Assembly (NCBI RefSeq): GCF_900107265.1
Contig: NZ_FNPJ01000017.1
Coordinates: 1-43,468, forward strand
Length of the DNA: 43,468 nucleotides
Direction: 5' to 3'
Source of the DNA: Nitrosomonas sp. Nm33
GTDB lineage: Bacteria > Pseudomonadota > Gammaproteobacteria > Burkholderiales > Nitrosomonadaceae
Made by a program: the position numbers and the translations under genes
Notes under the pieces: model-generated
Told to the model about the DNA's origin: nothing
What the model saw: the letters and a program-made list of their open reading frames with translations, nothing else
Database searches by the model: none
Part shown: positions 9,029-18,135 of the stretch, piece after piece
How positions within the stretch are numbered: position 1 is the first letter of the stretch
How the letters are laid out: each line of letters opens with the position of its first letter

Positions 9029-10435
9029 TTACTTAGCCTGAACTAATTCAGTATGAGCTAATACTGAGCTACCAGCAAAGTAGCGTTTAATTCCAGCAGT
9101 GATCGCATTGGCCATTTTATCCTGATATGCTTGGCTCCTCAATTTTTCTTCTTCTGTTGGATTACTGATAAATGCAGTTTCCACCAAGATGGATGGAATA
9201 TCTGGTGATTTGAGAACAGCAAAACCTGCTTGTTCTACATTTCTCTTATTTAGAGGATTAATGCTGCTAATTGCTGATAGTACGTTCCCGGCAAGCTTGA
9301 TGCTGTCGTTAATAGTCGCATTTAAAGATAAATCTATTAACGTCTTTTTAAGATAGTGATCTTTGTTATCAAGTTTAACTCCTCCGATTAAATCGGACTC
9401 ATTCTCTTTTTTTGCTAGCCAATTTGCTGTCGTGGAAGTGGCTCCATTTTCAGATAATGCATATACAGAAGAGCCACGTGCCTGAAGTCTCGGGACAGCA
9501 TCTGCATGAACAGATATAAACAAATCAGCATTTGCCCGGCGTGCTTTTGCACGTCGTTCTTCGAGAGGTAAAAAATAGTCATCATCCCGAATTAATACGG
9601 CACGCATATTGGGTTCTTTGTCTATACTGGTTTTGAGCTTTCTTGCAATAGCAAGAGTTACATCTTTTTCTCGAGTACCATTTGGTCCAATTGCGCCAGG
9701 ATCTTTCCCGCCATGTCCCGCATCAATTGCTACAATGTAAGTTTTTGATAATTTACGAGGATTGCGATCAAAAGCTGTTGGTAATACTCCTGATTGCTTG
9801 TGGCTATTATTTTTCGTAGGTACTCTGCTTTCAAATTCTTGTACCAGCGCCATTAATGGATCTTCTTTTTTATTGGATGCAGCCGCAGGATGCCGAGCTG
9901 CATTGCCTTCGCCGCCGTGTGTCATTAATGGATCTTCTTTTTTATTGGATGCAGCAGGCTCTTCAGGTGGATAGATATCCAGTACAAGACGGTGACCAAA
10001 TCCATCCATTGGATCAAGAGTAAATGTCTTAGGCGCAACGCTGGTTTTTAGCCCTAAAACAAGGCGCAGTGTATGTGGTTTTGGGCGTTCTATACGTGCT
10101 ACCTGAATAAAAGGATCTTTTTTATTAACTTTTCCTGACAGACTTTCCAGCGCAGGGGTTAATGCCACCCCTTCCAGATTCATAATAATTTTTCGAGGAT
10201 TATCAAGTGTATCAAGGGTATAGTTAATAGGTGAGTTGGATTCAAGTGTCAGTCGGGTATATTCCGGGCCTGCCCAGAGACGCGTAGAGATAATCTTTGT
10301 GCTTGCCAGAGCACTATTGCTAAATAAGGAAATGAGGATGGCAATTAATAAGAAAAAAGCTAGAAATAAACCCTGATAATACCCAGTCGCAATGATATTA
10401 AAAGTAGCTCCAGATTTTACCAGGATTTTAAGCAT
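9029..10435 (-). CDS. amiC: N-acetylmuramoyl-L-alanine amidase with AMIN domain
   Basis: The periplasmic amidase cleaves the bond between N-acetylmuramic acid and the stem peptide, splitting septal peptidoglycan during cell separation. The 468 residues comprise a long N-terminal signal/anchor (hydrophobic about residues 23-44, ending NSALA), an AMIN targeting domain (about 48-155), a low-complexity linker (about 158-225) and an Amidase_3 catalytic domain. In the last, zinc ligands and the catalytic Glu are visible in IDAGHGGKDPGAIG, FISVHADA and ILVETAFISNP. The linker contains a duplicated AASNKKEDPLM segment (see repeat). The gene overlaps tsaE by 19 bases, the common tsaE-amiC pair. Confidence 0.95.
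   Translation of the reverse strand: MLKILVKSGATFNIIATGYYQGLFLAFFLLIAILISLFSNSALASTKIISTRLWAGPEYTRLTLESNSPINYTLDTLDNPRKIIMNLEGVALTPALESLSGKVNKKDPFIQVARIERPKPHTLRLVLGLKTSVAPKTFTLDPMDGFGHRLVLDIYPPEEPAASNKKEDPLMTHGGEGNAARHPAAASNKKEDPLMALVQEFESRVPTKNNSHKQSGVLPTAFDRNPRKLSKTYIVAIDAGHGGKDPGAIGPNGTREKDVTLAIARKLKTSIDKEPNMRAVLIRDDDYFLPLEERRAKARRANADLFISVHADAVPRLQARGSSVYALSENGATSTTANWLAKKENESDLIGGVKLDNKDHYLKKTLIDLSLNATINDSIKLAGNVLSAISSINPLNKRNVEQAGFAVLKSPDIPSILVETAFISNPTEEEKLRSQAYQDKMANAITAGIKRYFAGSSVLAHTELVQAK
9851..9955 (-). repeat. In-gene direct repeat in the amiC linker
   Basis: A 33-base sequence occurs twice without mismatch, at 9851-9883 and 9923-9955, with starts 72 bases (24 codons) apart. 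Both copies encode AASNKKEDPLM in frame. They lie between the AMIN and catalytic domains. Confidence 0.85.
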
Positions 10436-10905
10436 TGTTTTCCTTTTTCAGTTCCAGCTTGAATTCTAATTTCCCGGCCTAATTCATTGAATCGAAGAAA
10501 AATCTCTATATCCGCAGCTGGCAATAATTTGTCAGCTTTCTCTGGCCATTCGATTAAACAAATTGTTTCTGCATTAAAGAAATCGCGGAAGCCAGCTTCC
10601 TCCCATTCAATAGGATCATTGAAGCGATAAAAATCAAAATGATACAAGTATAACCTAGAAAATTTATAGATCTCAACCAGATTATACGTTGGGCTTTTCA
10701 CTTTCCCCAAATAACCCATTGCGTGCAAAATACCGCGAGTTAATGTAGTTTTCCCAGCACCTAGCTCACCAGAAAGAAAGATAATTAAGCCAGGATGCAA
10801 AATGCTGGCAATTTTCTCACCAAGCGCTAGCGTTGCTGTTTCATTGGCAAGCTGTAAAATAAAAGGTTGCTCTGTATCAGAATTGGAAAGAAAAGGATTA
10901 TGCAA
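10417..10905 (-). CDS. tsaE: tRNA threonylcarbamoyladenosine biosynthesis ATPase TsaE
   Basis: TsaE is the ATPase partner of TsaB/TsaD in making the t6A37 modification of ANN-decoding tRNAs. The 162 residues contain the Walker A SGELGAGKTTLTRGIL, then SPTYNLVEIY, the acidic YLYHFDFYRF motif and LIEWPEK near the C-terminus, all typical. The start is a TTG at 10905: GGAG lies eight bases upstream, a TGA blocks the frame shortly before, and no ATG lies ahead of the conserved domain. The start region overlaps head-to-head with the queG ATG at 10900. The 3' end overlaps amiC by 19 bases. Confidence 0.95.
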   Translation of the reverse strand: MHNPFLSNSDTEQPFILQLANETATLALGEKIASILHPGLIIFLSGELGAGKTTLTRGILHAMGYLGKVKSPTYNLVEIYKFSRLYLYHFDFYRFNDPIEWEEAGFRDFFNAETICLIEWPEKADKLLPAADIEIFLRFNELGREIRIQAGTEKGKQCLKSW

Positions 10906-11982
10906 GAAGAGATCTCCACAAATTCATCATTAGATGTTGCTTCGTTAAAAGAATCTATCAAAAATTGGGGTAGACAACTTGGTTTTCAAGATGTTCGTAT
11001 CGCTGATGCTAATGCTGACATGTCTTTAGTCGAAGCAGAACTATTCGCGTGGCTGGATAAAGGCTTCCATGGCGACATGGATTATATGGCAAAACATGGT
11101 ACCAAGCGTACCCGCCCTGCAGAGCTGGTACCTGGGGTGTTGCGAGTGATCTCTGTGCGTATGAATTATGCACCGCCAGAAGTGAAGGAAAGTTGGGGCA
11201 TTATCCATGACGGCAATAAAGCATTTATTTCACGCTATGCTGTCGGACGTGATTACCATAAAGTATTGCGTGCGCGACTGCAGAAACTGGCTGACAATAT
11301 TTCCAGTAAGATAGGTCAATTTAATTATCGTGTTTTTACTGATAGCGCGCCGGTAATGGAAGTAGAGTGGGCAAAAAAATCAGGACTTGGATGGCGTGGC
11401 AAGCATACATTGCTGTTATCCAGAGAAGGGGGATCGTACTTTTTCCTTGGGGAAATGTATACTGATTTACCGCTACCTGTAGACGATCCTGTCGAGAGCT
11501 ATTGCGGTAGCTGTACTCGCTGCATTGATATCTGTCCTACCCAGGCGATTATTGGTCCTTACCAGTTAGATGCAAGACGATGTATTTCTTATCTCACCAT
11601 TGAGCTAAAGGGTAGTATTCCCGAAGATTTGCGCCCGCTAATCGGTAATCGGGTATATGGTTGTGATGATTGTCAATTGATCTGCCCCTGGAACAAATTT
11701 GCTAGGACCACACAGGAAGCTGATTTCGCTGTGCGCAATGGACTGGATAATGTCTCACTGGTGGAATTATTTCAATGGAGCAGGGAAGAGTTTGAATCAA
11801 AACTTGCGGGTAGTCCCATTCGTCGCATCGGTTATGAGCAATGGTTGCGCAATCTTGCGGTTGGTTTGGGTAATGCTCCCTCATCTCCAGCGGTCATTGA
11901 AGCGTTGCAAGCACGCAGTAATGATCCTTCCCCTTTAGTACGTGAACATGTCCAATGGGCGCTGCGGCAGCATGATAAATAG
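10900..11982 (+). CDS. queG: Epoxyqueuosine reductase
   Basis: QueG performs the last step of queuosine synthesis in tRNA, reducing epoxyqueuosine with a cobalamin cofactor and two [4Fe-4S] clusters. The 360-residue protein has a DUF1730 N-terminal part (MDYMAKHGTKRTRPAELVPG, about residues 65-85), two ferredoxin motifs (CGSCTRCIDICPTQAI and CDDCQLICPWNKF) and a C-terminal HEAT-like helix pair (SPLVREHVQWAL). ATG at 10900 is chosen over an in-frame TTG at 10867, because it has AAAGGA just upstream and the extra residues are unlike the family. Pairing with tsaE, also a tRNA-modification gene, is common in bacteria. Confidence 0.96.
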   Translation: MQEEISTNSSLDVASLKESIKNWGRQLGFQDVRIADANADMSLVEAELFAWLDKGFHGDMDYMAKHGTKRTRPAELVPGVLRVISVRMNYAPPEVKESWGIIHDGNKAFISRYAVGRDYHKVLRARLQKLADNISSKIGQFNYRVFTDSAPVMEVEWAKKSGLGWRGKHTLLLSREGGSYFFLGEMYTDLPLPVDDPVESYCGSCTRCIDICPTQAIIGPYQLDARRCISYLTIELKGSIPEDLRPLIGNRVYGCDDCQLICPWNKFARTTQEADFAVRNGLDNVSLVELFQWSREEFESKLAGSPIRRIGYEQWLRNLAVGLGNAPSSPAVIEALQARSNDPSPLVREHVQWALRQHDK

Positions 11983-12035
11983 TTGACTACTGCAGTTCTT
12001 TGATTTTTACTATAAAATTCTCAAAGATACGATCA

Positions 12036-12069
12036 TTTCCGGAATCCACCACGTGGGTGATTCCGGAAA
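12036..12069. terminator. Strong hairpin between convergent genes
   Basis: TTTCCGGAAT (12036-12045) is matched by ATTCCGGAAA (12060-12069), with further pairing inside and a loop around ACGTG. It lies between the convergent ends of queG and the TIGR04073 gene. There is no clear T-run on either strand, so it is either a factor-assisted bidirectional terminator or a structural repeat. Confidence 0.5.
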
Positions 12070-12093
12070 ATTATGTAAAAATTATGTTGTATC

Positions 12094-12456
12094 CTAGCGC
12101 ATGCGCCAAGCGGTGTAAGTCGTTTCTCTGTTGAAATCATCCCAGATATAGGCAGGATTTACTATGGGTGTGGTTGGAATCAGAAAGGTAGCGATATCGA
12201 GTGCTCCGGTTAAGGAGCGTCCTACCGCATGGACAAGACCGGTAAAGAAACCAGCAGTCATGCCATAGGTAGCGCCATGACTACGGCCTTTGACCATCAT
12301 GGTTTTAGGAATTTCTACAAAACCAGTCACTGCATTGGCGACACCATTAGCAAGTTTTTCTCCAACTTTAATGGGGTAATCAGTTGCCATTGCCGCGGTT
12401 GGGAAAAAGAATGCTAATGCGAACAATACCGACAGTGATGCGATAGATTTTTTCAT
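12094..12456 (-). CDS. Exosortase system-associated protein, TIGR04073 family
   Basis: The 120-residue protein has a clear Sec signal peptide (MKKSIASLSVLFALAFFF, cleavage after AAMA) and a short mature part with KVGEKLANGVANAVTGFVEIPKT, then a glycine-rich GATYGMTAGFFTGLVHAVGR and PAYIWDDF near the end. These match my recollection of the TIGR04073 family, which is found in bacteria with exosortase/PEP-CTERM systems; its molecular role is unknown. No exosortase gene or PEP-CTERM protein was seen in this window. The gene stands alone, with 266 bases of AT-rich spacer before it. Confidence 0.75.
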   Translation of the reverse strand: MKKSIASLSVLFALAFFFPTAAMATDYPIKVGEKLANGVANAVTGFVEIPKTMMVKGRSHGATYGMTAGFFTGLVHAVGRSLTGALDIATFLIPTTPIVNPAYIWDDFNRETTYTAWRMR

Positions 12457-12722
12457 TGAGTTCTCCTAAATCAAAATAATACAGTAAATACACCCGCTTA
12501 ATGCAGCTGCAATGCTAAAGTGACACTATCAAACATGACGATATCACAATTTATCGCATTCCTTAAATGAGTTGTTATTACTAGAATGGTAGATTTCAAT
12601 TATTTACCAATTGATAATCGGTGTGTTGTGAGCGTTTCGAGCGATTCAGTCAATCAATAATAATCTGCTTTAGATTTACTTAGAACACCCTTTGTTTATT
12701 ATCGTATGTGCCTGCACATTAG

Positions 12723-14393
12723 CTATTTTCCCCACGTATCGCGTAAAGTAACAGCGCGATTAAATACTGGTTTTCCTGGTTTTGCATCGATGCGATCCGC
12801 CACGAAATAGCCATGACGTTCAAACTGGAAGCATTGTTCAGCTTGTGCGTCAAGCAGCGAAGGTTCGATCAAGGCGGTTGTGATTTGTTTTGAATGAGGA
12901 TTCAAGTGGGATTTAAAGTCTTTATCGCCACTATCAGGATAGGGATGATTGAACAGACGATCGTATACTCTGATTTCCGCTGGTTGTGCATGCCTGGCAG
13001 ATAGCCAATGAATATTTCCCTTGACCTTGCGGATATCGGCGCCTGCCGTACCACTTTTGGTAGCTGGATCATAAACACAGTGTATTTCTTCTATTTCGCC
13101 CCGGTCATTTTTTACCACAGAGACACATTTTATCAGGTAGGCATAGCGTAAACGAACTTCTGCTCCAGGCGAGAGCCGGAAATAGCCTTTGCTGGGAACT
13201 TCCATAAAATCATCCTGCTCAATATAAACAGTTTGGGTAAGAGGCAATATTCGTTTACCCCATTCTGGTTTTTGCGGATGATTCGGTGCATAACATTCTT
13301 CTTCCTGATCCTCCGGAAAATTATCAATTATAAGTTTCAATGGTTTTAATATTCCAATTCGCCGTAAAGCATGCTCATTGAGATCTTCTCTCAGACAATC
13401 TTCTAGAACTGTCAGATCTATCCAAGAATCAGCTTTGCTGATACCGATGCGTTCAGTAAACAGGCGAATTGATGCAGGGGTATATCCACGGCGACGCAGG
13501 CCTGCTAAGGTATTAATACGTGGATCATCCCATCCCTCCACAAAATGACCTTCTACTAACTCAATTAGCTTGCGCTTACTCATCACGCAATAAGTGAGAT
13601 TTAATCGAGCAAACTCGATTTGCTGAGGGTGGCAAGGGATTTGGTCAACTAATTGGTCTAGTACCCAATCATACAGTGGTCGATGGTCTTCGAATTCCAG
13701 TGTGCAAAGAGAATGGGTAATATGTTCAAGTGCATCAGATATGCAGTGCGTAAAATCATACATGGGGTAAATGCACCACTTGTCACCGGTTCGCTGATGA
13801 TGAATATGGCGAATACGATAAATGACTGGATCGCGCATATTAATGTTGGGAGAAGTCATGTCAATTTTGGCGCGTAATACATGTGCGCCATCTGGGAATT
13901 CACCAGCACGCATGCGACGGAACAAATCCAGGCTTTCTGCTGCGGAGCGATCGCGATATGGGCTATTTTTTCCTGGCTGAATCAAGGTGCCGCGTAATTG
14001 CCGGATTTCCTCTGCGGACAGGCTATCTACATACGCCTTATCTTTTTTTATCAGATATTCAGCAAATTCGTATAGTTTCTCAAAGTAATCAGATGCATAG
14101 TAAATATGCTTTCCCCAATCAAAACCCAACCATTTGACTGAATCACAGATGGCATCCACGTATTCTTGTGCTTCTTTTTCCGGATTAGTATCGTCAAAGC
14201 GCAGATGACAGATACCACCATAATCCCGAGCAAGGCCAAAATTGAGGCAGATGCTCTTGGCGTGACCGATATGGAGATAACCATTTGGTTCTGGTGGAAA
14301 ACGTGTTTCTACTCGCCCGCCCCATTTACTGGTACGGTTATCCTCATCAATAATGGTACGAATGAAATTTGAAGAAATAGGTAATGTGCTCAC
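12723..14393 (-). CDS. glnS: Glutaminyl-tRNA synthetase
   Basis: GlnRS charges tRNA-Gln with glutamine; it is a class I synthetase working as a monomer. The 556-residue length is normal. The ATP-binding HIGH motif is in [16 protein letters not shown] (about residues 33-48) and the KMSKS equivalent is [11 protein letters not shown] (about residue 268). [10 protein letters not shown] and the C-terminal anticodon-binding beta-barrels ([28 protein letters not shown]) are also present. It is divergent from lysS across 176 bases. A T-rich stretch with [10 protein letters not shown] boxes in that gap suggests promoters for both, but none is clear enough to call. Confidence 0.98.
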   Translation of the reverse strand: MSTLPISSNFIRTIIDEDNRTSKWGGRVETRFPPEPNGYLHIGHAKSICLNFGLARDYGGICHLRFDDTNPEKEAQEYVDAICDSVKWLGFDWGKHIYYASDYFEKLYEFAEYLIKKDKAYVDSLSAEEIRQLRGTLIQPGKNSPYRDRSAAESLDLFRRMRAGEFPDGAHVLRAKIDMTSPNINMRDPVIYRIRHIHHQRTGDKWCIYPMYDFTHCISDALEHITHSLCTLEFEDHRPLYDWVLDQLVDQIPCHPQQIEFARLNLTYCVMSKRKLIELVEGHFVEGWDDPRINTLAGLRRRGYTPASIRLFTERIGISKADSWIDLTVLEDCLREDLNEHALRRIGILKPLKLIIDNFPEDQEEECYAPNHPQKPEWGKRILPLTQTVYIEQDDFMEVPSKGYFRLSPGAEVRLRYAYLIKCVSVVKNDRGEIEEIHCVYDPATKSGTAGADIRKVKGNIHWLSARHAQPAEIRVYDRLFNHPYPDSGDKDFKSHLNPHSKQITTALIEPSLLDAQAEQCFQFERHGYFVADRIDAKPGKPVFNRAVTLRDTWGK

Positions 14394-14569
14394 AAATTTG
14401 TCTTTCTAATTGGGTTGGGAATGCGATCATTAAAAGAACTATAATACAAAGTCGCAATATTATAGAGTGTGTTTGACCAGCCAAAACCAGAATAAATTAG
14501 TGAAATAAATGCAGCGCAAATAACCTAAACGGCCCGGAATCTAAATTTTATTAAGCAAATTAAATTGTT

Positions 14570-16078
14570 ATGACTCAAGAAACTCAATCTGCCATTCCTC
14601 AAGACGAGAACCATATTATTGCTGAACGGCGCGCTAAACTAACCGAGTTGCGTAAAAGCTGTAATGCTTTTCCTAATGATTTTCATCGCGATAACTTAGC
14701 CTCAGAATTGCACCACCACTATAACGCGCATAGCAAAGAGGCGCTGGAGGCAGATCCGATTGTGGTTAAGGTGGCGGGACGTATGATGTTCAAGCGCGTC
14801 ATGGGCAAGGCAAGTTTTGCTACTATTCAAGATATGAGTGGACGAATCCAGCTTTATGTCTCCAATGATCATACAGGCCAAACTGTGCATGAAGCGTTCA
14901 AGCATTACGATCTGGGTGATATTTTGGGGGCTGAAGGTGTTTTGTTCAAAACCAAAACGGGCGAATTATCTGTACGCGTCACTTATTTGCAGTTGCTGAC
15001 TAAATCGTTACGTCCGCTGCCGGAGAAATTTCATGGTCTGGCTGATCAAGAGCAGAAATACCGCCAACGTTATCTCGATTTAATTACCAATGAAGAGACA
15101 CGTCAGGTTTTCTCGATACGCTCCAAAGTCATCCAGGCTATTCGAGAGTTTCTGGTGGCGAGGCATTATCTCGAAGTAGAAACACCCATGATGCATACCA
15201 TTCCAGGGGGTGCGGCTGCGCGACCTTTCATAACTCACCATAACGCACTGGATATGGCGCTCTATTTGCGAATTGCACCTGAATTATACCTGAAGCGCCT
15301 GGTAATCGGTGGTATAGAGAAAGTTTTTGAGATTAATAGGAATTTCAGGAATGAGGGAATTTCTACCCGACACAACCCTGAGTTCACCATGTTGGAGTTT
15401 TATGAAGCTTACCGGGATTATGTCTACCTGATGGATTTAACCGAGTCCATGTTGCGGGAAGTTGCAATGAAGGTGCTGGGAACAACTCGAGTCATCTACC
15501 AGGAGCGTGAGATCGATTTATCTCAACCATTTGCCAGAATAACCATCACTCAGGCGATACAAAAGCATTACCCGGAATATACGATTGCTCAGCTTAATGA
15601 TCGCAATTTTCTGATTGGTCGAATGGAGGAATTGAATATTGCGTATAATCCTAAAGATGGGATAGGTGGATTGCAGCTTTCCCTCTTTGATGAAACCACA
15701 GAACATCTATTATTCGAACCGACTTTTATCATTGATTATCCCGCAGAGGTATCACCCCTGGCGCGCCGAAATGATCATAACCCAGAAATTACGGATCGTT
15801 TCGAGCTTTATATTGCCGGACGTGAAATTGCAAATGGTTTTTCAGAATTGAATGACCCGGAAGATCAAGCAGCGCGTTTTCTAGAGCAGGCCAAAGCTAA
15901 AGAAGCGGGCGATGTAGAGGCCATGCATTATGATGCTGATTACATTCGTGCGCTGGAATATGGTTTACCCCCAACTGCAGGAGAGGGGATTGGTATTGAT
16001 AGATTGATCATGTTGCTGACCAATAGCCCCAGTATTCGTGATGTTATCTTGTTTCCCCAATTGCGACGGGAAGACTGA
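14570..16078 (+). CDS. lysS: Lysyl-tRNA synthetase, class II
   Basis: The enzyme attaches lysine to tRNA-Lys in the cytoplasm as a homodimer. The 502 residues have an N-terminal OB-fold anticodon-binding domain ([20 protein letters not shown]) and a class II catalytic core. Motif 1 is near [15 protein letters not shown], motif 2 is [19 protein letters not shown] and motif 3 is [15 protein letters not shown]. All binding residues expected for class II LysRS are visible and the length is normal. It is divergent from glnS, and an inverted-repeat element lies directly after its stop codon. Confidence 0.98.
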   Translation: MTQETQSAIPQDENHIIAERRAKLTELRKSCNAFPNDFHRDNLASELHHHYNAHSKEALEADPIVVKVAGRMMFKRVMGKASFATIQDMSGRIQLYVSNDHTGQTVHEAFKHYDLGDILGAEGVLFKTKTGELSVRVTYLQLLTKSLRPLPEKFHGLADQEQKYRQRYLDLITNEETRQVFSIRSKVIQAIREFLVARHYLEVETPMMHTIPGGAAARPFITHHNALDMALYLRIAPELYLKRLVIGGIEKVFEINRNFRNEGISTRHNPEFTMLEFYEAYRDYVYLMDLTESMLREVAMKVLGTTRVIYQEREIDLSQPFARITITQAIQKHYPEYTIAQLNDRNFLIGRMEELNIAYNPKDGIGGLQLSLFDETTEHLLFEPTFIIDYPAEVSPLARRNDHNPEITDRFELYIAGREIANGFSELNDPEDQAARFLEQAKAKEAGDVEAMHYDADYIRALEYGLPPTAGEGIGIDRLIMLLTNSPSIRDVILFPQLRRED

Positions 16079-16087
16079 GAGGTTGTG

Positions 16088-16209
16088 AAAACGTAGTTTC
16101 GCCAAAAAATCGTAGCGAACACTCCAAGCGCAAGGCGGATGGAACGCAGCGACAAGAAAACGAACGGAGTAAGTTTCGATAAAATGAAGTTTTAGCGAAA
16201 CTACGTTTT
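16088..16209. repeat. Intergenic element bounded by 15-base inverted repeats
   Basis: AAAACGTAGTTTCGC (16088-16102) and GCGAAACTACGTTTT (16195-16209) are perfect inverse complements, bounding a 122-base element between the convergent lysS and PhoX-like genes. Its inner end (GCTAAAACTT then CATTTTATCG, read on the minus strand) resembles part of the element at 37755-37802. It could be a MITE-like or REP-like element that also acts as a terminator. Confidence 0.6.
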
Positions 16210-16268
16210 AGCGTAGCTACATATCAAATAGATAGGCGAGAAGCGAGAAGCGATTTCTTCCAGGTAAC

Positions 16269-17444
16269 TTAGAATGGAATCATTATTTCAAAGGTAACTC
16301 CATTTTCATGACGTCCGGTTTTTCCTCTTTGCGAGCTGAAATATAAGCGTGATCCATCTGGGCTAAAAGCTGGCCCTGTTATTTCAGAGCGGTCATGACC
16401 GACAAGTTGTAGCAAGGGTTTGATTGTTTCACCTGATAAAATCACGATCTGCATATCTCCGCCATCCTCTGCGACCAGCAGCTCGCCTGCGGCATTGGCA
16501 GTAATATTGTCAACCCCGCTCAGTACGGGTGAAGCATAGTGTGCAGCGTCGTAAATGATATCAAGGTTGTTATGAAGGGTGTCATAAGCCCATACCCGAT
16601 TATCGCCTTTGGTAGTGAAGTAAACGATTCCCTGGTGATACCAGATCCCTTCACCGCCATTAAAATGACTGCTTTGTTTTATTTGCTTGCGTGTGGCAAT
16701 TCTTGTCCCCTCAGGGTCAGATAGGCGATGCCAGCATACTGTTTTCTGACGATCACCGAGTATTTCCGCTACTTCCAGAAAACCATCTTCCAGATCAGGG
16801 TGGCCAGTTGCGTTGAGTAAATTGGGGGTATAACGATAGAGACAGCCATCAGGCTCATCTTCGGTGAGGTAAAGCTGTTTATTTTTTGTGTCGACAGCCA
16901 CGGCTTCATGGTTGAAGCGTCCGAGAGCTCTTCTGACTTGTGCCGGTTTTTCCCCAAAGGGATCACATTCCCAAACTAGACCGTGTTCAATTTCTTCGCA
17001 AGACAGCCATGTTTGCCAGGGCGTAGCTCCACCGGCGCAATTGCGGTTGGTATTTTCCAGAATAGAATAGGCGTTGATCAACTTCCCATTGTGATCAAAG
17101 TGAAGCGCGCCTACTCCGCCAGCGTTATTTTTCATTTCGCTATTGGAGACATAAATCCAGCCACCCTCATCGGTAGCAAAGGTGGCGCCCCCATCAGGTG
17201 CAGCGTGCCAGGAATAACCAAACAAATTTTGCCCTGAATAGGCAACGATGCGAGAGGAATAGCCTTGGGGTAGGCGAACCCCATTCTGGTCAGGTGCTTG
17301 CAGGGGACCAATTGATGCAAGGTTTGGCATGGCTGCTTTGCTAGTGCTGACAACCAGCAAGTTGTGTACTAGCAGGGTAGTTAACCCGACACCGCCATAT
17401 CGAAGCAATTTGCGGCGCTGAAAATCGACATGACTATTTCTCAT
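16269..17444 (-). CDS. PhoX-like (DUF839) protein with Tat signal
   Basis: The 391-residue protein begins with a twin-arginine signal: RRKLLRYGG followed by a hydrophobic stretch and a likely AKA-type cleavage site (TSKAAM, about residue 38). The mature part matches the DUF839/PhoX beta-propeller family (LPQGYSSRIVAYSG, PDGGATFATDEGGWIYVSN, GRFNHEAVAVDT, LTEDEPDGCLYRYTP, NGGEGIWYHQGIVYFTT, FSPDGSRLYFSSQRG). Some members are calcium/iron alkaline phosphatases, but this one is shorter than typical PhoX (over 600 residues), so phosphatase activity is not assured. It is the last gene of a seven-gene operon, 13 bases after the lactonase gene. Confidence 0.85.
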   Translation of the reverse strand: MRNSHVDFQRRKLLRYGGVGLTTLLVHNLLVVSTSKAAMPNLASIGPLQAPDQNGVRLPQGYSSRIVAYSGQNLFGYSWHAAPDGGATFATDEGGWIYVSNSEMKNNAGGVGALHFDHNGKLINAYSILENTNRNCAGGATPWQTWLSCEEIEHGLVWECDPFGEKPAQVRRALGRFNHEAVAVDTKNKQLYLTEDEPDGCLYRYTPNLLNATGHPDLEDGFLEVAEILGDRQKTVCWHRLSDPEGTRIATRKQIKQSSHFNGGEGIWYHQGIVYFTTKGDNRVWAYDTLHNNLDIIYDAAHYASPVLSGVDNITANAAGELLVAEDGGDMQIVILSGETIKPLLQLVGHDRSEITGPAFSPDGSRLYFSSQRGKTGRHENGVTFEIMIPF

Positions 17445-17457
17445 AAAAAATTATTAG

Positions 17458-18135
17458 CTAATTTGTTTCAAAAACAGTGATAGGCGATTGACACTGCTGC
17501 ATCAGTTGTACAAACGGAATAAGTGGATCAGGGTTCTTGATTAATCGATCGAGTAGTTGTCTTTTGGCAATACCGGTAACGACAAGAGCAATATGACAGC
17601 TGCTGGCCAGTACCGGCAGTGTCAGGCTGATGCGCAGACTCGGTGCGAGCGGTGGTTCAGCTGCCTGGCATAAATAGGGGGTATCTTGATCGAGAATCAT
17701 TCCAGGAAACAAGGAGGCAATATGTCCATCTTGTCCCAATCCCAATACTGTTAGATTAAGCGGCCGGGGGAGTTGGCAGAGTCGTTCATGAACCGTAGTC
17801 AGTGCCTCGGATGGATGAGCATGCGAGGTCTTCAATCCGATGAAGTGGGCTTTCTCTGCCTGGTCTTTTAAAAAATAGTTGCGTACCAGCCGTTCATTGG
17901 AGGCGTCTGCTTGAGCTTCTACCCAACGTTCATCGCTTAACGTAATATAGACACGTTCCCATGGCAAGACTTTGCGAGCTAGTGCAGGCAGGTAGTCACG
18001 TGGTGTTTGCCCACCTGGCACAACCAAGCTTACTTTATTGTTTTGCATGAGCGCATTGCGCAGAATCAAGGTAGCAGAATCAGTAAAAGCAGCAACCAGC
18101 TCATGCATGCTGTTATGGAAGTGACGTTCAATCAT
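17458..18135 (-). CDS. pgl: 6-phosphogluconolactonase
   Basis: The family hydrolyses 6-phosphogluconolactone to 6-phosphogluconate in the oxidative pentose phosphate pathway. The product of 225 residues has the usual motifs: VVPGGQTPRDYLPAL, TLSDERWV, SNERLVRNYFL and LGLGQDGHIASLFPG (with the catalytic His). I chose the ATG at 18135, which overlaps the HAD stop codon as ATGA, over a GTG five codons earlier. Its place inside a sugar-acid operon, with no zwf or gnd nearby, suggests it may act on a different sugar lactone here. That is inference. Confidence 0.9.
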   Translation of the reverse strand: MIERHFHNSMHELVAAFTDSATLILRNALMQNNKVSLVVPGGQTPRDYLPALARKVLPWERVYITLSDERWVEAQADASNERLVRNYFLKDQAEKAHFIGLKTSHAHPSEALTTVHERLCQLPRPLNLTVLGLGQDGHIASLFPGMILDQDTPYLCQAAEPPLAPSLRISLTLPVLASSCHIALVVTGIAKRQLLDRLIKNPDPLIPFVQLMQQCQSPITVFETN

